A stretch of 64,000 nt of DNA, taken from contig NZ_FOYH01000008.1 of assembly GCF_900116015.1 (NCBI RefSeq), forward strand, positions 62,001 through 126,000. Direction: 5' to 3'. The DNA comes from Enterobacter sp. kpr-6. GTDB lineage: Bacteria; Pseudomonadota; Gammaproteobacteria; Enterobacterales; Enterobacteriaceae. The notes below the pieces were generated by a model that saw only the letters and a list, made by a program, of their open reading frames with translations, did not search any database and was not told where the DNA came from. The position numbers and the translations under genes are program-made. This document shows positions 36,557-47,088 of this stretch, one piece after another. Positions within the stretch are counted from its first letter, which is position 1; each line of letters begins with the position of its first letter.

Positions 36557-38308
36557 TCAGTACCCCGCCGTTAAATCATCCACCGATCGCGGGTCCGACG
36601 CACCATACAGCGCACCGTCCGGTCCTACCATAATGCTCTGTGTACTGCCCATGGCTTCTTTCACCGCGACTTTCTGCCCTTTTTCTTCCAGCAGTTTAAT
36701 CGTGTCCGGGCTGAAGCCCTTCTCCACCCGCAGTTCATCCGGCAGCCACTGGTGATGGAAGCGAGGCGCGTTGGTAGCTTCGGCGACGTTCATCCCGAAA
36801 TCGATGCTGTTAACCACCATTTGCAGCACGGTCGTGATGATGCGGCTCCCGCCAGGACTGCCGGTCACCAGCCAGGTTTTGCCATCTTTCACCACAATAG
36901 TTGGCGACATGGATGACAGCGGGCGCTTGCCAGGTCCGACCGCATTGGCATCGCCGCCAACCAGACCGTAGACATTCGGCACGCCCGGTTTCGCCGAGAA
37001 ATCATCCATCTCGTTGTTCAGTAAAATCCCGGTATTCCCCGCCACAATCCCCGTACCGAACGTGGTATTGAGCGTATAGGTCACCGCCACTGCGTTACCG
37101 TCTTTGTCCACCACCGAGAAATGCGTGGTCTGATTACTTTCATACGGCTCCAGCTTGCCGGGACGGATCTGGCTCGACGGCTTCGCTTTTGCCACATCGA
37201 TCTGGGCCGCAATGGATTTGGCATACTCTTTATTGGTCAGCGCCTGCCACGGCACCTTCACAAAATCCGGGTCGCCGAGGTATTCCGAGCGGTCGGCATA
37301 GGCATATTTTTCCGCCTCCGCCATCACCTGCATCGCATCGGCGCTGCCAAAGCCATATTTCGCCAGGTCGAAGTTTTCGAGGATATTCAGGATCTGCACG
37401 ATATGGATGCCCCCGGAGGACGGTGGCGGCATGGAGAAGACCTGATAGCCGCGATAATCACCGCTGATCGGCGTGCGCTCGACGGCTCTGTACGCGGCCA
37501 GATCCTCTTTGGTGATCAGCCCGCCGTTCTTACTCATCTCCTGCGCGATCTGATCGGCAATCGCCCCTTTATAAAAGGCGTCCGGCCCCTGCTCTGCAAT
37601 CATCTCCAGGCTTTTCGCCAGATTCGCCTGCACCAGCTTGTCGCCTTTTTTCAGCGGCTCGCCGTTTTTCCAGAAGATCGCTTTACTGTTTTCATAGTTT
37701 GGCAGCACTTCGCTGCCGTAGGTTTTCAGATCGTCCGCCAGCGCGTCGTTAACGGTAAAGCCCTGGCGCGCCAGTTTAATGGCGGGCTGAATGACTTTAT
37801 TCAGCGGCAGGGTGCCGTATTTTTCCAGCGCCAGCGAAAAGCCCGCCACGGTGCCCGGCGTGCCGGTGGCTAAATGAGAGGTGAGCGATTTTTTGCTGTC
37901 AGGATTGCCCTGATCGTCTAAAAACATATCCCGCGACGCCTGCGCCGGGGCCATTTCACGGAAATCGATCGCGGTGGTATTACCGTCTTTGGTACGCAGC
38001 ATCATAAACCCGCCGCCGCCAAGGTTCCCCGCCTGCGGGTGCGTCACTGCCAGTGCATACCCCACGGCGACCGCAGCATCCACGGCGTTACCGCCCTGCT
38101 TCAAAATATCCACCCCAACCCGGGTGGCGGCTGCATCGACCGAAGCCACCATCCCCTGCGTTGCCCGCTCAGGGTGGAACACATCGGCTTCCACACCGTA
38201 TGAGACAGGAGGTGCGGGCGCAGGCGTTGGAGCCGCCGCGACGCTAAAACACCCGCCCGCCATCAGGGCGGCGACAGCCAGCCCGCGTAAAAACTTCAGC
38301 TTCATCAT
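36557..38308 (-). CDS. ggt: Ggt, periplasmic gamma-glutamyltranspeptidase
   Basis: Cleaves glutathione and other gamma-glutamyl compounds in the periplasm. It is made as a proenzyme that cuts itself into large and small subunits. It has 583 residues (E. coli 580). The signal peptide runs to about AAA-P at 26. The nucleophile is the first Thr of NQTTHFSVVDKDGNAVAVTYT, about residue 394 after a 3-residue N-terminal insertion relative to E. coli. GSPGGSRIITTVLQ is the conserved substrate-pocket block. Two adjacent ATGs are possible; the first (38308) is 7 bases after GGAG. Confidence 0.95.
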   Translation of the reverse strand: MMKLKFLRGLAVAALMAGGCFSVAAAPTPAPAPPVSYGVEADVFHPERATQGMVASVDAAATRVGVDILKQGGNAVDAAVAVGYALAVTHPQAGNLGGGGFMMLRTKDGNTTAIDFREMAPAQASRDMFLDDQGNPDSKKSLTSHLATGTPGTVAGFSLALEKYGTLPLNKVIQPAIKLARQGFTVNDALADDLKTYGSEVLPNYENSKAIFWKNGEPLKKGDKLVQANLAKSLEMIAEQGPDAFYKGAIADQIAQEMSKNGGLITKEDLAAYRAVERTPISGDYRGYQVFSMPPPSSGGIHIVQILNILENFDLAKYGFGSADAMQVMAEAEKYAYADRSEYLGDPDFVKVPWQALTNKEYAKSIAAQIDVAKAKPSSQIRPGKLEPYESNQTTHFSVVDKDGNAVAVTYTLNTTFGTGIVAGNTGILLNNEMDDFSAKPGVPNVYGLVGGDANAVGPGKRPLSSMSPTIVVKDGKTWLVTGSPGGSRIITTVLQMVVNSIDFGMNVAEATNAPRFHHQWLPDELRVEKGFSPDTIKLLEEKGQKVAVKEAMGSTQSIMVGPDGALYGASDPRSVDDLTAGY

Positions 38309-38429
38309 CACGCTTCTCCAGAGCCTGGGGCACACTCCCCGCTTAATTCTGGTTCACGACTCTGAAAAGATCATCGTTATGACAGATAACGAGTAAACTT
38401 TAAGCATCCCCCACGAGGAGGAAATGACG

Positions 38430-38879
38430 ATGAAAAAGACCTTACTTCTGGCGGCACTGTTGCCGCTTAGCGTGTTTGCACAGCCGTTTAATGCCACCAA
38501 CAACCCCAATCAGCCGGGTTATCAGATCCCGGCGCAGCAGCGAATGCAGACGCAGATGCTCAATCAGCAGTCGCAAAATAAGGGGATGTTGAATCAGCAG
38601 TTGCAGACGCAAACGCGGGTGCAGCAGCAGCATCTGGAATCGCAGATTAACAACAACTCGCAGCGGGTTCTGCAAAACCAGCCGGGTGAGTTAAACCCGA
38701 GTCGACAGCAGGTACTGCCCAATTCGGGCGGCGGGATGTTGAATAAGCCGCTCAATTCAGATGCGACGCTGGGGACGCAGCAGCACATGCTGCCGCCGAA
38801 AACCAACGGCAGTATGCTGAATCAGGGCGCGGTCAGCACGCCGCAGCCCAATCTGCCGTTAAAAACCATCACCCCTTAA
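38430..38879 (+). CDS. yhhA: YhhA, exported Gln/Asn/Pro-rich protein
   Basis: A 149-residue protein with a signal peptide ending near VFA-Q17. The mature part is a low-complexity chain rich in Gln, Asn and Pro. The tripeptide MLN recurs at 43-45, 53-55, 103-105 and 129-131 with MLP at 120-122, usually after Gly or Gln. Function is unknown, and E. coli YhhA (DUF2756) is similar. The ATG at 38430 is preferred over 38424 because AGGAGG ends at 38421, leaving 8 bases. It is divergent from ggt, and its stop overlaps the ugpQ stop by 4 bp (TTAA). Confidence 0.88.
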   Translation: MKKTLLLAALLPLSVFAQPFNATNNPNQPGYQIPAQQRMQTQMLNQQSQNKGMLNQQLQTQTRVQQQHLESQINNNSQRVLQNQPGELNPSRQQVLPNSGGGMLNKPLNSDATLGTQQHMLPPKTNGSMLNQGAVSTPQPNLPLKTITP

Positions 38880-39616
38880 GGCTGAAAATCCGGGCCGATC
38901 TCATCGATCCGATCGGTACAGATGCAGTCCACGCCCCAGCGTAACAGTTCGGCTGCACGCTGGGGTTTATTCACCGTATACACCAGAATGCGCAGTCCGG
39001 CTTCTTTCAGCGCGTCCACGCGCGCGGCGTCGAGCAGGCGGTGGTTAAGGTGAAGGGAAACGCAGTCGAGATGTTCGGTAATCGACTGCCAGTCGTCGCG
39101 CCAGTCATCCAGCAACAACCCGCGCGGTAACTCAGGTGCGGCCTGTTTTGCGGCTTCCAGCGCGTCGATATCAAACGAGGAGAGCAGCGGCGGCGTCATG
39201 TCTGCCCACAGCTCGCGCGCCGCCAGCGCCACCACTTTGCCCGTCAGCGGCCCGGTGCCAGTCGTCGGTTTGATTTCAATATTGGCCATCATGCCGTGCT
39301 CGCGGCAGCGCTCTGCCACCTGTGAGAGCAGCGGCAGCGGTTCGCCTTTAAACTCGCCGCCAAACCAGCCGCCCGCATCCACTTTCAGCAGATCGCTCCA
39401 CGGCAGTTTTCCCGCCACGCCCCAGCCGTTGCTGGTGCGCTCCAGGTTATCGTCATGCAGCAGGAAGATTTGCCCGTCCTGCGACAGTTTGACGTCAAAT
39501 TCGATCATGGTGTGGCCGAAGCGCGCGCCAACATCAATCGCTGCCAGCGTGTTCTCCGGTGCCAGCTTGCCGCCGCCGCGATGCGCGACGATGTGAGGGT
39601 ATGGCCAGTTACTCAT
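38876..39616 (-). CDS. ugpQ: UgpQ, cytosolic glycerophosphodiesterase
   Basis: Hydrolyses glycerophosphodiesters to glycerol-3-phosphate plus alcohol. It has 246 residues (E. coli 247). Catalytic-site blocks: [36 protein letters not shown] and NIEIKP. Last gene of ugpBAECQ; its start overlaps the ugpC stop by 4 bp. It lets the cell use both substrates of the Ugp importer. Confidence 0.96.
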   Translation of the reverse strand: MSNWPYPHIVAHRGGGKLAPENTLAAIDVGARFGHTMIEFDVKLSQDGQIFLLHDDNLERTSNGWGVAGKLPWSDLLKVDAGGWFGGEFKGEPLPLLSQVAERCREHGMMANIEIKPTTGTGPLTGKVVALAARELWADMTPPLLSSFDIDALEAAKQAAPELPRGLLLDDWRDDWQSITEHLDCVSLHLNHRLLDAARVDALKEAGLRILVYTVNKPQRAAELLRWGVDCICTDRIDEIGPDFQP

Positions 39617-40686
39617 ACGCGTTGTCCTGTTTCACCATCAAAAAGATGCAGGTGGTTTTCGGCAAAATTGAGCCACAGCGTGCTGCCAGGTAGCGGGCGT
39701 TCATGATGTGCCAGCCGCACCACCATTTTTTGATCGCCCCAGCGTCCGTGCGCCAGATTGTCAGCGCCGAGCATCTCCAGAGTGTCCATCACCAGCGGAA
39801 TACCGCCTGCGGCCTGTGAGCTTAGCGTAATATGTTCCGGGCGGATACCCAGGGTCATTTTGCGTCCGGCATAGCCGCGATAAAACCAGTTGATCGGCAG
39901 CGCCATGCCGCTACTGAGTTCAAAATGAGTACCGTTGGTGCTGATTTGCCCTTCCAGCAGGTTCATCGCCGGGCTGCCGATAAAGCTCGCCACAAAGCGG
40001 CTGGCGGGCTTTTCATAAACTTCTACCGGCGTGCCGATTTGCTCTGCCACGCCTTTGTTCATCACCATCACCCGCTGCGCCAGGGTCATGGCTTCAACCT
40101 GATCGTGCGTCACGTAAAGCGACGTGGTTTTCAGACGGCGATGAAGCTGTTGCAGCTCAAGGCGCATCTGCACGCGCAGTTTGGCGTCGAGGTTTGAGAG
40201 CGGTTCATCAAAGAGAAATACCGCCGGATCGCGCACAATCGCGCGGCCCATCGCCACACGCTGACGCTGCCCGCCGGAAAGCTCGCGTGGACGGCGCTTG
40301 AGCAGGGCGTCCAGTTCCAGAATGCGCGCCGCTTCTTTCACCCGTTCAGCGATGTGCGCCTTGCCCATGCCGCGAATTTTCAGCCCCCACGCCATGTTCT
40401 CTTCCACACTCATGTGCGGATACAGCGCATAGTTCTGGAACACCATCGCAATACCACGATCGGCAGGCTCCAGTTCGGTCACGCGCTTGCGGTCGATCCA
40501 CACGTCGCCGCTGGAAACACGCTCAAGCCCGGCCACCATGCGCAGCAGCGTCGATTTGCCGCAGCCCGACGGCCCTACCATGACGATAAACTCCCCGTCC
40601 GCCACGTCCAGCGTCAGCGGTTGGATCACCTGGGTTTTATTGTTGTCCCAGCTCTTGGTTACAGCCTGTAATTTTAAACCTGCCAT
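39613..40686 (-). CDS. ugpC: UgpC, ABC importer ATPase
   Basis: ATP-binding subunit of the glycerol-3-phosphate importer, MalK-like. It has 357 residues (E. coli 356). Walker A GPSGCGKS is at 38-45; [14 protein letters not shown] is the signature, followed by [14 protein letters not shown] and the switch His in [10 protein letters not shown]. The C-terminal OB-fold regulatory domain includes GIRPEHI. The start ATG at 40686 lies one base after the ugpE stop. Confidence 0.96.
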   Translation of the reverse strand: MAGLKLQAVTKSWDNNKTQVIQPLTLDVADGEFIVMVGPSGCGKSTLLRMVAGLERVSSGDVWIDRKRVTELEPADRGIAMVFQNYALYPHMSVEENMAWGLKIRGMGKAHIAERVKEAARILELDALLKRRPRELSGGQRQRVAMGRAIVRDPAVFLFDEPLSNLDAKLRVQMRLELQQLHRRLKTTSLYVTHDQVEAMTLAQRVMVMNKGVAEQIGTPVEVYEKPASRFVASFIGSPAMNLLEGQISTNGTHFELSSGMALPINWFYRGYAGRKMTLGIRPEHITLSSQAAGGIPLVMDTLEMLGADNLAHGRWGDQKMVVRLAHHERPLPGSTLWLNFAENHLHLFDGETGQRV

Positions 40687-40687
40687 C

Positions 40688-41533
40688 TTATTTCTCACTG
40701 TCCACTAAGCCACGCACAAACGCACGCTGCATGGCTAAAACAATAACGACCGGGGGGATGAGGGTCAGCAGCATGGCTGCCATCACGTGATTCCACTGGG
40801 TAGTGCCTTCGCCGGTGGCGATCATGCCCTTAATGCCCGCCACGGCGGTGCCCAGGTTAACGTCACTGACAATCAGCAGCGGCCACAGATACTGGTTCCA
40901 GCCGTAGATAAAGGTGATCACAAACAGCGCCGCCAGATTGGTTTTTGACAGCGGCAGCACGATGTCGCGGAAAAAGCGCATCGGTGACGCGCCGTCAATG
41001 CGCGCGGCTTCTACCAGCTCGTCCGGCAGCGTCATAAAGAACTGGCGGAACAAAAAGGTGGCGGTGGCCGATGCCATCAGCGGCAGCGTCAGACCGGTGT
41101 AGCTGTCGAGCATCTTCAGGTTGGCGATCACCTCAACGGTCGGGAAAATACGCACTTCCACCGGCAGCATCAGGGTGATGAAAATCATCCAGAAGAACAG
41201 GTTACGCAGCGGGAAGCGAAACCAGACGATGGCAAACGCCGACAGCATCGACACCACGATTTTGCCGACCGTAATGCTGAACGCCATGATGAAGCTGTTC
41301 AGCAGCATCAGGCCGAACGGCGCGCTGTTCACGCCAACGCCTTCGCGCCAGATGGTGCGCATGTTTTCAATCAGGTGGCTGCCGGGGATCAGCGTCATCG
41401 GCGTTTCAAACACCTGGCGGTTATCCAGCGTCGCCGCCACAAACGCCACGTACAGCGGGAAGAGGATCGCGGCGATCCCCAGAATCAACATCACGTGGCT
41501 GAAGAGGGTCAGCCCAGGGCGGTTCTCAATCAT
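40688..41533 (-). CDS. ugpE: UgpE, ABC importer permease
   Basis: Inner-membrane permease subunit paired with UgpA. It has 281 residues, as in E. coli, with six hydrophobic helices and the EAA loop [23 protein letters not shown] that docks on UgpC. It overlaps ugpA by 4 bp and is followed by ugpC after one base, so translation is tightly coupled. Confidence 0.96.
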   Translation of the reverse strand: MIENRPGLTLFSHVMLILGIAAILFPLYVAFVAATLDNRQVFETPMTLIPGSHLIENMRTIWREGVGVNSAPFGLMLLNSFIMAFSITVGKIVVSMLSAFAIVWFRFPLRNLFFWMIFITLMLPVEVRIFPTVEVIANLKMLDSYTGLTLPLMASATATFLFRQFFMTLPDELVEAARIDGASPMRFFRDIVLPLSKTNLAALFVITFIYGWNQYLWPLLIVSDVNLGTAVAGIKGMIATGEGTTQWNHVMAAMLLTLIPPVVIVLAMQRAFVRGLVDSEK

Positions 41534-42417
41534 TGGTAGCGCACCTTACTTTCCACGTAGCGGAACTGCACGACGGTGAGCCCAATGACCAGCAGCATCA
41601 GCACCACCGACTGCGCGGCGGAGGCGGAAAGATCCAGCCCGGCAAACCCTTCGCGGTAAATTTTATAGATAAGCGTGGTGGTGGCCTGCACCGGGCCGCC
41701 TGCGGTGGCGGCGTCGATCACCGGGAAGGTGTCGAAGAAGGCGTACACCAGATTGACCACCAGCAGGAAGAAACTCACCGGGGCGATCAGCGGCAGCGAC
41801 AGCTTAAAGAAGCGGCGTACCGGTCCGGCTCCGTCAATGGCGGCGGCTTCAGCCAGCGAGCGCGGGATCGATTGCAGCGCGGCAAAGAAGAACAGGAAGT
41901 TGTAGCTGATCTGCTTCCAGACCGAGGCGAAGACCACAAGGAACATCGCCTGGCCGCTGTTCTGTGCGTGGTTCCAGTTGTAGCCAAACGACTCCAGTAC
42001 GTGCGTCAACAGACCGCGACCGGGGTTGAATAAGAAGATCCACAGCACGGCGGCGATGGCCGGTGCCACGGCATACGGCAGCAGCATCAGGGTCTGGTAG
42101 AGACGGCTGGCACGGATCACGTAATCCACCAGCGCGGCAAAAAAGAGCGAGCTTAACAGGCCCCAGAATGTGACCAGCGCGCTGAATTTTATCGTCGTCC
42201 AGAAGGAGTCGAGGTAATAGCTGTCGTGAAACAGGGCGATAAAATTGTCCATGCCGACAAACTGGCTGGAGAGCCCAAAGGGATCGACGCTTTGCACGGA
42301 GTACCACAGCGCTTCGCCCGCAGGCCAGATAAAGAAAATGACAGTGATAACCAGTTGCGGCGCGACCAAAAGATAGGGCAGCCAGCGCGAGTGGAACACC
42401 GGACGGGATGAGGACAT
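41530..42417 (-). CDS. ugpA: UgpA, ABC importer permease
   Basis: Partner permease of UgpE. It has 295 residues from the ATG at 42417 ([12 protein letters not shown]), as in E. coli. Six membrane helices and the EAA loop [24 protein letters not shown] are visible. An upstream in-frame ATG adds eight residues that run toward the repeat and have no family match. ugpB lies 122 bp upstream, with composite element F in between. Confidence 0.95.
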   Translation of the reverse strand: MSSSRPVFHSRWLPYLLVAPQLVITVIFFIWPAGEALWYSVQSVDPFGLSSQFVGMDNFIALFHDSYYLDSFWTTIKFSALVTFWGLLSSLFFAALVDYVIRASRLYQTLMLLPYAVAPAIAAVLWIFLFNPGRGLLTHVLESFGYNWNHAQNSGQAMFLVVFASVWKQISYNFLFFFAALQSIPRSLAEAAAIDGAGPVRRFFKLSLPLIAPVSFFLLVVNLVYAFFDTFPVIDAATAGGPVQATTTLIYKIYREGFAGLDLSASAAQSVVLMLLVIGLTVVQFRYVESKVRYQ

Positions 42418-42436
42418 AGCGTTACTCAAGGTTGTG

Positions 42437-42528
42437 CCCACTCACCCCGGCCCTCTCCCTCAGGGAGAGGGGCGAATCCGCGCTCGATCTGTCCCCTCTC
42501 CCGTGGGGAGAGGGTTAGGGTGAGGGGG
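42437..42528. repeat. Composite palindromic element F (ugpB-ugpA)
   Basis: Left end CACTCACCCCGG (one base off the usual), right end TTAGGGTGAGGG, spacer with CCGCGCTCGATCTGT. Unlike most copies it lies inside an operon between same-strand genes, where a double hairpin could reduce readthrough from ugpB into ugpAECQ or stabilise the ugpB message. Confidence 0.85.
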
Positions 42529-42539
42529 AGGATAAAAGA

Positions 42540-43856
42540 TTAAGACTTCGTGGACTGCTCAAAACGGCGCAGCAGTTGATTACCACGCTCAACCGCTGAA
42601 TCCAGCGCCTGCTGCGGGGTTTTCTTGCCGGTCCACACGCTCTCCAGCTCCTCATCCACAATGGTACGGATCTGCGGCATGTTGCCCAGACGCAGCCCTT
42701 TGGTGAACGGCAACGGCGGCTTGTTCAGCATCTGGCGCGTCGCAATATCCGCACCCGGGTTTTTGTCGTAGAAGCCCTGCTCGCGCGTCAGGTCATACGC
42801 GGCTTTGGTGATCGGCAGGTAGCCCGTTTTCTGATGCCATTCGGCGGCGTTCTCCGGCTTCGCGAGGAATTCGAGGAACTGCGCCACGCCGGTGTAAGTC
42901 GGCTTGTCTTTACCCTGCATCACCCACAGGCTCGCCCCGCCGATAATGGCGTTCTGCGGCGCGCCTTTCACATCGGCGTCGTACGGCATCATGCCCACGC
43001 CGTAGTTGAATTTGGCGTAATGGCGGATATCAGCCAGCGAACCGGAAGAGGCGGTGGTGATCGCGCAATCACCGTTGTAGAACTTCTCGGTGGACTCATC
43101 TTTACGCCCGAAGTAGCTGAAATCGCCCTTCTTGTTCAGATCCTGCAACAGCGCGATGTGCTTCACCTGCTCCGGCTTGTTGAACTCCAGAACCGCGTCG
43201 GTACCGTCAAAGCCGTTGTTTTTAGTGGCGACCGGCAGACCGTGCCAGGCGCTGAAGTTTTCAATCTGGATCCAGCCCTGCCAGCCGCTGGCGTAGCCGC
43301 ACTTCATGCCCGCTGCTTTCAGTTTGGCGGTGTAGGCAGCCAGATCCTGCCAGGTTTTCGGCGGCTGCTCCGGGTCTAAACCGGCTTTTTTGAAGGCGTC
43401 TTTGTTGTAATAGAGCACCGGTGTGGAGCTGTTAAACGGCTGTGACAGCAGGTGACCGGTTTTGGAGTCAGTGTAATAACCGGAAACGGTCGGCACGAAC
43501 TGGCTCTCATCAAACTTGATGCCCGCATCGCTGAACACTTCATAGACCGGTTTGATCGCTTTGGAAGCCATCATGGTCGCGGTGCCGACTTCATAAACCT
43601 GTAACAGAGCAGGCGCGTTGCCGGTACGGAAGGCCGCGATGCCCGCGCTCAGGCTCTGCTCGTAGTTGCCTTTGTACACCGGCACAATTTTGTAATCAGG
43701 ATGAGTGTCATTAAAACGTTGCGCCAGGGATTCAACTTCTTTGCCTAACTCCCCTTCCATAGAGTGCCAGAACGGGATGGTCGTCGCTGCCATCGCCTGA
43801 CCTGCAAATGCCAGGCTTACCGCCAGTCCTAAAGCTGTATGTCGTAACGAAGTCAT
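42540..43856 (-). CDS. ugpB: UgpB, periplasmic glycerol-3-phosphate-binding protein
   Basis: Captures glycerol-3-phosphate and glycerophosphocholine for UgpAEC. It has 438 residues, as in E. coli. The signal peptide [23 protein letters not shown] is cleaved near 23. The mature part is an extracellular solute-binding protein (family 1) with the block [35 protein letters not shown] 100-residue upstream reading-frame extension is unrelated to the family and rejected. First gene of the operon, with Pho-box-like repeats upstream. Confidence 0.96.
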   Translation of the reverse strand: MTSLRHTALGLAVSLAFAGQAMAATTIPFWHSMEGELGKEVESLAQRFNDTHPDYKIVPVYKGNYEQSLSAGIAAFRTGNAPALLQVYEVGTATMMASKAIKPVYEVFSDAGIKFDESQFVPTVSGYYTDSKTGHLLSQPFNSSTPVLYYNKDAFKKAGLDPEQPPKTWQDLAAYTAKLKAAGMKCGYASGWQGWIQIENFSAWHGLPVATKNNGFDGTDAVLEFNKPEQVKHIALLQDLNKKGDFSYFGRKDESTEKFYNGDCAITTASSGSLADIRHYAKFNYGVGMMPYDADVKGAPQNAIIGGASLWVMQGKDKPTYTGVAQFLEFLAKPENAAEWHQKTGYLPITKAAYDLTREQGFYDKNPGADIATRQMLNKPPLPFTKGLRLGNMPQIRTIVDEELESVWTGKKTPQQALDSAVERGNQLLRRFEQSTKS

Positions 43857-43918
43857 TCGGTTATCTCTCTTGTTGTGCCGGATGCGCGATATCACGCGTT
43901 TTGTGCTCGCGAGGTAAC

Positions 43919-44004
43919 ATGACATGCGCGAATGACAGAAAAATAACCGTTGTGTTACACAACTGTGACGCGAACGTGATGGCGTGATGTACAGGTGATG
44001 ACAG
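43919..44004 (-). promoter_or_regulatory. Pho-box-like repeats upstream of ugpB
   Basis: Read on the minus strand, CTGTCAT occurs at 44004-43998 and 43938-43932, with TGTACAT at 43993-43987 and ATGTCAT at 43925-43919. The first pair keeps the 11-bp period of PhoB half-sites; the second pair has 13-bp spacing. Phosphate control of ugp is established in E. coli. Which pair is used is unclear. Confidence 0.5.
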
Positions 44005-44106
44005 TCAGCGCCCCCACCAGGGCAAAGTGAGGGCGACTGAGAAGTCGTGATGGCGTCGGTGCTGGCAGGGCGTGTTAAAAATCGCGCCTTACTCACAGGA
44101 GGAGCC

Positions 44107-45519
44107 ATGAATACACGACGCACACTTTTCGCCGCCATCCTGCTGGTCGCAGGCACGGCTGGCGCGCAGGCCGCCGAAGGTCAGGTCAACGTGGTGTGTA
44201 GCTATCACCATACCGCAGGCGATGACGCCATCATGATGCCAGGGATGCCCGGCATGGCGATGCTGCATGATTTTTTCGGCAACACCCACACCGACGCGGT
44301 ATCCCGTTACGCCACGTTGCAGGAGAAACCGCACACCACCTGCGACAATAAAGCAGACGCGTCGGCGTACTGGGCCCCGACAATGAAACTGCCCGATGGC
44401 CGGATCGTCTCTCCGGCGTACCAGAAGACCTATTACCAGGCCGATGATGTGGCGTACAACCCCGTGCAGCCGTTCCCGGCGGGGCTGGAGCTACTGGCGG
44501 GCGATCACCACGGCAGCACGCCCCCGAAACAGATCAACTTTTTCTGCGCGGGCGGCAACGGCTATTTCAATAAAATGGGCCGCATTTGCGGGCCGCGCTC
44601 GCCCGGCGGTCCGGTGCAGTTCAATATCGGCCTGCGCTTTCCCAACTGCTGGGATGGCAAAAATCTGAAGCCGTCGCGCGGCCATCCGAACGGCACCTAC
44701 GCAGTGAATAATCATTGCCCGGCGGATTTCCCGGTGAAGATCCCGACGGTGAATATGAATATCGCCTGGGTTTTCCCGGACCTGAAAAGCCTCGACACCC
44801 GCAAAATCCAGCTGTCGATGGACCCCGATATTGTTAATGGTAAGCGGATCGAAAAATGGGGCAGCCTGTATACCGCCCACGCCGATTTTATGAACGGCTG
44901 GACGGTGGACGGCGCGCGGTTTATGACTGACCACTGCCTGAATCTCGCCATGCAGTGCGGGCTGAACGTGCCGTACAGCATGAGCGTGGCGCAGGAGAGC
45001 AGCTACGTTGACAGCGACAATCCGCAGGCGACGCACGGTGGCGAATCGCAGGTTTACATTGAGGATAACTGGACTCCGCCCGGACGCGATGCGCATCCAC
45101 AGAAGCTGGCGTTGCTGAAATTCACCATCCCGCCGCTGCCGGATAAACAGCCGCCGGAAGATGCAGCGCTGTTTAAATACAGCGTGCGGCTGTACGGTAG
45201 CAACGTCACCGACACGGCGACGCGCATCCTGCACGTCTATGCCGTCAGCGACGACTGGCAGGCGGACCGGGTGAACTGGAAAAATCGCCCGCAGGTGGTG
45301 TACACCGACGTCGGTACGCTACGCCACGGCAGCACGCCGGGAACGATCTATTTTGATGTGGATAGATATGTGCGCCAGCAGGCGGCGCTGGGCAAAAAAA
45401 CGGTGTCGTTTTATATCGGCGGCGAGCGCCAGGGACGCGAGTTTGCGTTTGCCGGGACGAAAAGTACGACCCCGCCCCTGCTGCTGGTGAAAGGGATGCG
45501 GCACACGCCAGTGCCGTGA
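44107..45519 (+). CDS. Secreted DUF1996 protein with C-terminal DNRLRE-like domain
   Basis: A 470-residue exported protein. The signal peptide runs to about AQA-A at 23. The segment 30-290 fits DUF1996: DDAIMMPG (39-46), [12 protein letters not shown] (52-63), [10 protein letters not shown] (178-187) and HADFMNGW (258-265). It has eight cysteines (31, 79, 147, 161, 181, 204, 277, 284), all in this part, suggesting four disulfides in the periplasm or outside the cell. Residues 305-466 look like a separate beta-sandwich of the DNRLRE/CBM96 kind ([38 protein letters not shown]). DUF1996 is common in fungi and actinobacteria; its function is unknown, and a role in carbohydrate or wall binding is my inference. 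Strong ribosome site AGGAGGAGCC. Absent from E. coli K-12 here. Confidence 0.82.
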   Translation: MNTRRTLFAAILLVAGTAGAQAAEGQVNVVCSYHHTAGDDAIMMPGMPGMAMLHDFFGNTHTDAVSRYATLQEKPHTTCDNKADASAYWAPTMKLPDGRIVSPAYQKTYYQADDVAYNPVQPFPAGLELLAGDHHGSTPPKQINFFCAGGNGYFNKMGRICGPRSPGGPVQFNIGLRFPNCWDGKNLKPSRGHPNGTYAVNNHCPADFPVKIPTVNMNIAWVFPDLKSLDTRKIQLSMDPDIVNGKRIEKWGSLYTAHADFMNGWTVDGARFMTDHCLNLAMQCGLNVPYSMSVAQESSYVDSDNPQATHGGESQVYIEDNWTPPGRDAHPQKLALLKFTIPPLPDKQPPEDAALFKYSVRLYGSNVTDTATRILHVYAVSDDWQADRVNWKNRPQVVYTDVGTLRHGSTPGTIYFDVDRYVRQQAALGKKTVSFYIGGERQGREFAFAGTKSTTPPLLLVKGMRHTPVP

Positions 45520-45520
45520 T

Positions 45521-45599
45521 CCCCCTTACCCTAACCCTCTCCCGCCGGGAGAGGGAATGTTTTCCCCTTCTCCCTCAGGGAGAAGGCCGGGATGAGGGT
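45521..45599. repeat. Composite palindromic element G (DUF1996/livF)
   Basis: A shorter, degenerate copy. Left end CCTTACCCTAA, right end CCGGGATGAGGG, spacer only AATGTTTT. Reverse orientation, as in B and D. Between convergent genes. Confidence 0.8.
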
Positions 45600-45605
45600 A
45601 AAACG

Positions 45606-46319
45606 TTACCCGCCCAGATACGCGCTTCTTACCGCTTCATTCGCCAGCAATGCATCACCGGTGTCTTCCAGCACCACATGGCCGTTTTCCAGCACGTAGC
45701 CGCGATCCGCGAGTTTCAGCGCCTGGTTCGCGTTCTGCTCAACGAGGAAAATGGTCATGCCTTCTTTACGCAGTTGTTCGATGGTGTCGAAAATCTGCTG
45801 GATAATGATTGGCGCAAGGCCCAGCGACGGTTCGTCGAGCAGCAGCAGGCGCGGCTGGCTCATTAACGCGCGGCCAATCGCCAGCATCTGCTGTTCACCG
45901 CCGGACATGGTGCCCGCGCGCTGAATGCGGCGCTCGTGCAGACGCGGGAACAGTTCGTAAACCCATTTGATGCGGGTCTGGAACTGATCGCGGTCGGCAA
46001 AGAAACCGCCCATCGCCAGGTTCTCTTCCACCGTCATGCGCGAGAAAACGCGACGGCCTTCCGGCACGATGGCGACCGCTTCACGCATGATTTTCGCCGT
46101 CTGCCAGTCGGTAATGTCTTTACCGTCGAACACAATCCGCCCGCTGGTGGCACGGGGATCGCCGCACAGCGTACCGAGCAGCGTGGTTTTGCCTGCGCCG
46201 TTCGCGCCAATCAGGGTGACGATTTCACCCTGGTTGATGGTCAGGCTCACGTCGTGCAGCGCCTGGATTTTGCCGTAGTGGGCGCTAACTTTGTCAAAGG
46301 ACAACATGACTTTTTCCAT
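45606..46319 (-). CDS. livF: LivF, branched-chain amino acid ABC ATPase
   Basis: One of two ATPases of the high-affinity Leu/Ile/Val importer. It has 237 residues, as in E. coli. Walker A GANGAGKT is at 38-45, the signature is MSGGEQQMLAIGRA and Walker B LLLLDEPSLGLAP. The ATG at 46319 (MEKVML) matches E. coli; four extra upstream residues would overlap livG. It ends livKHMGF. Confidence 0.96.
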   Translation of the reverse strand: MEKVMLSFDKVSAHYGKIQALHDVSLTINQGEIVTLIGANGAGKTTLLGTLCGDPRATSGRIVFDGKDITDWQTAKIMREAVAIVPEGRRVFSRMTVEENLAMGGFFADRDQFQTRIKWVYELFPRLHERRIQRAGTMSGGEQQMLAIGRALMSQPRLLLLDEPSLGLAPIIIQQIFDTIEQLRKEGMTIFLVEQNANQALKLADRGYVLENGHVVLEDTGDALLANEAVRSAYLGG

Positions 46320-46320
46320 C

Positions 46321-47088
46321 TTATGCCTCACCCAGATACGCGCGGATCACATCCGGGTTATTACGAATTTGCTCCGGCGTGCCGTTTGCCAGCGGCGTGC
46401 CCTGGTTCACCACGTAGATCCGGTCAGAAATGCCCATCACCAGCTTCATATCGTGCTCAATCAGCAAAATCGTGGTGTTGTGATGGCTGCGCAGCTCGAC
46501 GATCAGCTCGTCCAGCTCTTTGGTTTCTTTCGGGTTCAGGCCCGCAGCGGGCTCGTCGAGCATTAAGATTTCCGGCTGCGTCACCATGCAGCGGGCAATC
46601 TCCAGACGACGCTGATCGCCATACGCGAGGTTGCTCGCCTGACGGTTGGCGTGTGGCAGCAGGCCAATGCGGTCAAGCCAGGTGGCGGCTCTGTCCAGCG
46701 CTTCACTTTGCGCGCGACGGAAACCCGGCGTTTTCAGAAGACCTGAGAACACCCCGGTTTTCAGTTGCTGATGTTGCGCCACCAGCAGGTTTTCAATCAC
46801 CGTCATTTCACGGAACAGGCGCACGTGCTGGAAAGTACGCACCACGCCCATGCGGGCGATTTGCTGGCCCGGCAGCCCTTCGAGATGCTGATCGCGCAGC
46901 ATGATAGTGCCGCCCGTCGGCTTGTAAAAACCGGTCAGGCAGTTGAACACCGTGGTCTTGCCCGCGCCGTTCGGCCCGATCAGCGAGACGATCTCCTGCG
47001 GATGTAAATCCAGCGACACGTTGTTAACCGCCAGCAGACCGCCAAAGCGCATCATCAGGCCGTTAACAGACAATAATGGCTGACTCAT
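46321..47088 (-). CDS. livG: LivG, branched-chain amino acid ABC ATPase
   Basis: Second ATPase of the importer. It has 255 residues, as in E. coli. Walker A GPNGAGKT is at 38-45 and Walker [16 protein letters not shown] follows. The family insert [28 protein letters not shown], typical of LivG/BraF, is present. It overlaps livM by 4 bp and precedes livF by 1 bp. Confidence 0.96.
   Translation of the reverse strand: MSQPLLSVNGLMMRFGGLLAVNNVSLDLHPQEIVSLIGPNGAGKTTVFNCLTGFYKPTGGTIMLRDQHLEGLPGQQIARMGVVRTFQHVRLFREMTVIENLLVAQHQQLKTGVFSGLLKTPGFRRAQSEALDRAATWLDRIGLLPHANRQASNLAYGDQRRLEIARCMVTQPEILMLDEPAAGLNPKETKELDELIVELRSHHNTTILLIEHDMKLVMGISDRIYVVNQGTPLANGTPEQIRNNPDVIRAYLGEA

Noticed and set aside
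42540-44156. Longer ugpB with about 100 extra N-terminal residues
   Set aside because: The extension crosses the Pho-box-like region and overlaps the start of the divergent DUF1996 gene. The signal peptide begins at 43856.
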